From: Opitutia bacterium UBA4654
GTDB taxonomy: Bacteria > Verrucomicrobiota > Verrucomicrobiia > Opitutales > Intestinicryptomonadaceae
Assembly (NCBI GenBank): GCA_002405555.1
Contig: DHMA01000232.1
Coordinates: 769-9,591, forward strand
Length of the DNA stretch: 8,823 nt
Direction: 5' to 3'
Both the position numbers and the translations under genes were made by a program. Below the pieces are notes generated by a model, which saw only the letters and a program-made list of their open reading frames with translations, ran no database searches and was not told the DNA's origin. This document shows positions 7,487 through 8,823 of the stretch, in pieces. How positions within the stretch are numbered: the stretch's first letter is position 1; every line of letters starts with the position of its first letter.

Positions 7487-7927
7487 ATGAAAAAAAATAC
7501 AGCAAAGAAGAGTGCGGCTCCCAAAAAGCCCGTAAAAAAAGCGGCGGCTCCCAAAGCGGCTCCCAAGGCGGCGGCTAAAAAAGCTCCCGTAAAAAAAGCC
7601 CCCGCGGCGAAGAAAGCGCCCGCGGCGAAGAAAGCCCCCGAAAAGAAATGCGCGTGCGCCTCTAAAAAGGCGGCGGGCAAAAAGGAATGCTGCGGCAAAA
7701 AGGCGTGCGAATGCAAAGGCAAGGAAGCTCCGTGCTTCGGCTCGCTCATCTCGGAAGTGTTCTCGCAGTTGCAGGATACCGACAACCTTTCGACCCTCAT
7801 GAAAGACTATTTCTTCACGGAACTGCTCAAACGCGGCATCGAAGAAAACACGGCAAACACCCTCGCCAACAAGCTCGACGTCCAAATCGAAAGCTTCGAG
7901 GCAAACATCGACTTCGCCGAAGACTAA
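7487..7927 (+). CDS. Unrecognised protein: H1-like Lys/Ala/Pro tail, cysteine cluster, acidic helical end
   Basis: I do not recognise this 146-residue protein. It has three parts. Residues 1-54 are almost entirely Lys, Ala and Pro in KKAP/AAKKAP repeats, like histone H1 tails and bacterial H1-like proteins, so DNA or RNA binding is plausible. Residues 55-83 hold seven cysteines (C55-x-C57, C68-C69, C74-x-C76, C83) among lysines, a metallothionein-like or metal-binding pattern. Residues 84-146 are mildly acidic and predicted helical with a D/E-rich end (FAED). There is no signal peptide or membrane segment, so it should be cytoplasmic. The ATG is followed by an A-rich codon run and has no Shine-Dalgarno. 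The gene has its own candidate promoter and terminators on both sides. Possible roles are a nucleoid-associated protein, a ribosome-associated factor or a metal-buffering protein. Reality as a gene is supported by its fit between promoter and terminator; function is unknown. Confidence 0.8.
   Translation: MKKNTAKKSAAPKKPVKKAAAPKAAPKAAAKKAPVKKAPAAKKAPAAKKAPEKKCACASKKAAGKKECCGKKACECKGKEAPCFGSLISEVFSQLQDTDNLSTLMKDYFFTELLKRGIEENTANTLANKLDVQIESFEANIDFAED
7601..7635 (+). repeat. In-frame 18-bp tandem repeat in the basic tail
   Basis: CCCGCGGCGAAGAAAGC occurs at 7601-7617 and again at 7619-7635, a period of 18 bases encoding the repeated AAKKAP unit. A second pair, CCCGTAAAAAAAGC at 7529-7542 and 7586-7599, repeats earlier in the same tail. 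Both are in frame, so repeat gain or loss would change tail length without a frameshift. Confidence 0.85.
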
Positions 7928-7952
7928 TTCCCCTTCCGCGAAATTCTTTCAC

Positions 7953-7984
7953 AGCCCGCGAGCATTCACGCCGCGGGTTTTTTT
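7953..7984 (+). terminator. Rho-independent terminator of the basic cysteine-rich protein gene
   Basis: CCCGCG (7955-7960) pairs with CGCGGG (7972-7977). An inner GC/GC pair is reached across a bulged A, leaving loop ATTCAC, and T7 follows (7978-7984). It lies 25 bases after the stop codon. Confidence 0.82.
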
Positions 7985-8017
7985 GCGTCCGCATTTTCCC
8001 GCATGCCGACGCTTTTT
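7985..8017 (+). terminator. Second, tandem hairpin terminator
   Basis: Immediately after the first T run, GCGTC (7985-7989) pairs with GACGC (8008-8012) and GCAT (7991-7994) with ATGC (8003-8006). One C-C mismatch separates the two helices, the loop is 8 bases, and T5 follows (8013-8017). It reads as a back-up terminator. Confidence 0.65.
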
Positions 8018-8102
8018 GCGTAGCTTCTTCCGCGCGATTGCGGCGTTTTTTGCCGCGCGGCGCAGGCGGTTTTTCCGCGTTTTTCGCCCCGCCGAAATAT
8101 TG

Positions 8103-8131
8103 TTGCGATTTTCAAAAGCATGCTTTTTAAT
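8103..8131 (+). promoter_or_regulatory. Candidate promoter of the aminotransferase gene
   Basis: TTGCGA (8103-8108), exactly 17 bases, then TTTAAT (8126-8131), which matches the -10 consensus at five of six positions. The predicted start near 8138 leaves only about 6 bases before the ATG at 8144, so the message would be nearly leaderless. Confidence 0.45.
8114..8127. repeat. Perfect 14-bp palindrome inside the promoter spacer
   Basis: AAAAGCATGCTTTT is fully self-complementary. It lies between the candidate -35 and -10 elements of the aminotransferase promoter, overlapping the first two bases of the -10. That is a typical place for a repressor operator; no regulator is identified. Confidence 0.5.
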
Positions 8132-8143
8132 CGTCTCCGTATT

Positions 8144-8823
8144 ATGAAAGTACCACTCTTAGATTTGAAAACACAGTACGCTCCCCTCCGCGAGGAGACC
8201 CGCAAACTTCTCGACGACATTCTCGACAGCCAGTATTTCATCGGCGGTCCCTATGTCTCGAAATTGGAGGAGCGGATTGCCGAATATTCGGGCGTTGCGC
8301 ATGCAATCGGCGTGTCGAGCGGCACGGACGCTTTGATTGCCTCGCTCATGGCGTGCGGCGTCTACCGCTCGCCCCTCGACGAATCTCCCGCCGCTGAGGT
8401 AATCCTGCCCGCGTACACGTTTTTCGCCACTGCGGGCAGCGTGTGGCGTTGCGGGGCGCGTCCCGTATTCGTGGACATCGACCCCGACACATACAATATC
8501 GACGCCGACCAAATCGAGGAAAAAATCACCCCGCGCACAAAGGCAATCATGCCCGTGCACCTCTACGGGCAGTGCGCCGACATGAAGAAAATTTGCGACA
8601 TCGCCCGCAGGCACAACCTCGCCGTGATTGAAGACGGGGCGCAGGCAATCGGCGCGGAGCAAAACGGCGTGAAAGTCGGCAATTTCGGCGACTGCGCAGG
8701 CCTCAGCTTCTTCCCCTCGAAGAATCTCGGCGGGCTTGGCGACGGCGGCATGGTCATTACGAACAACGACGCCCTCGCCGTCAAAATCCGCGAAATCCGC
8801 AACCACGGCATGGAGCCGAAGTA
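8144..8823 (+). CDS. DegT/DnrJ/EryC1/StrS family PLP-dependent sugar aminotransferase, C-terminus outside window
   Basis: The frame from ATG 8144 stays open for 226 codons to the window end, about 60 percent of the usual 370-400 residues. The family pattern is clear. It starts with PLLDLKTQY, then F32-I-G-G-P-Y, the phosphate-binding S59-G60-T61, PAYTFFAT (89-96), E-D164-G-A-Q167 contacting the PLP ring, and FFPSKNLGGLGDGG, in which K193 forms the Schiff base. These enzymes transfer an amino group from glutamate to a keto-sugar nucleotide for O-antigen, capsule or glycoprotein sugars. The enzyme is cytoplasmic. About nine extra residues at 74-84 (YRSPLDESPAA) sit before the PAYTF strand compared with typical members. 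No Shine-Dalgarno is seen. Terminators upstream make it the start of a new unit, probably a polysaccharide biosynthesis operon to the right. Family is near certain; the sugar is not known. Confidence 0.92.
   Translation, partial: MKVPLLDLKTQYAPLREETRKLLDDILDSQYFIGGPYVSKLEERIAEYSGVAHAIGVSSGTDALIASLMACGVYRSPLDESPAAEVILPAYTFFATAGSVWRCGARPVFVDIDPDTYNIDADQIEEKITPRTKAIMPVHLYGQCADMKKICDIARRHNLAVIEDGAQAIGAEQNGVKVGNFGDCAGLSFFPSKNLGGLGDGGMVITNNDALAVKIREIRNHGMEPK

Noticed and set aside
7475..7885. Minus-strand open frame rich in Phe/Arg/Leu over the basic protein gene
   Set aside because: It is the mirror image of the Lys/Ala/Pro repeats; no start context or domain.
8159..8806. A 215-codon minus-strand open frame opposite the aminotransferase
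   Set aside because: Shadow of a clear DegT-family gene with the PLP lysine motif on the plus strand.
1..8823. CRISPR arrays, tRNA or rRNA genes, insertion sequences, phage genes
   Set aside because: No regularly spaced direct repeats, cloverleaf-like sequence, transposase motifs or terminal inverted repeats were seen on reading both strands.

Overview
The window is about 8.8 kb of GC-rich bacterial DNA that reads as part of a secreted glycan-degradation region. I place it in the PVC group, most likely Verrucomicrobiota (Opitutae-like) or Lentisphaerota. The reasons are a Tat-exported Gfo/Idh/MocA oxidoreductase, a HEAT-like/DUF1080 fusion, a GH97 enzyme and a lysine/alanine/proline-tailed basic protein in one stretch. 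That placement is inference from gene content; there is no rRNA or marker gene here.

Layout: (1) 1-1512, minus strand: the N-terminal 504 residues of an outer-surface lipoprotein with an agarase-like (GH50-type, clan GH-A) catalytic region; its C-terminus lies outside the window. (2) 1513-1663: divergent promoter region. (3) 1664-5131: a two-gene operon of a Tat-exported Gfo/Idh/MocA oxidoreductase and a 711-residue HEAT-like/DUF1080 protein, 15 bases apart with a strong Shine-Dalgarno between them and a clear terminator after. (4) 5265-7334: a secreted GH97 glycosidase carrying the retaining-type (alpha-galactosidase-like) aspartate, with its own terminator. (5) 7487-7927: a 146-residue protein made of an H1-like basic tail, a seven-cysteine segment and an acidic helical end. 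(6) 7928-8143: at least two hairpin terminators in series, then a promoter containing a perfect 14-bp palindrome. (7) 8144-8823: the first 226 residues of a DegT/DnrJ/EryC1/StrS sugar aminotransferase, cut by the window end.

How they may work together: the exported oxidoreductase and the DUF1080 protein fit the oxidise-then-cleave (3-keto-glycoside) route of sugar breakdown, in which a sugar ring is oxidised at C3 and the glycosidic bond is then cleaved. The agarase-like lipoprotein and the GH97 enzyme would supply ordinary hydrolysis of the same or neighbouring linkages. The substrate cannot be read from the sequence, though a galactose-containing glycan is a fair hypothesis. The last two genes do not obviously belong to this pathway: the basic cysteine-rich protein is unrecognised, and the aminotransferase points to surface-polysaccharide sugar synthesis.

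The strongest candidate for something undescribed is the basic/cysteine-rich/acidic protein at 7487-7927. The catabolic cluster is a plausible variant of a known pathway type rather than a new system.
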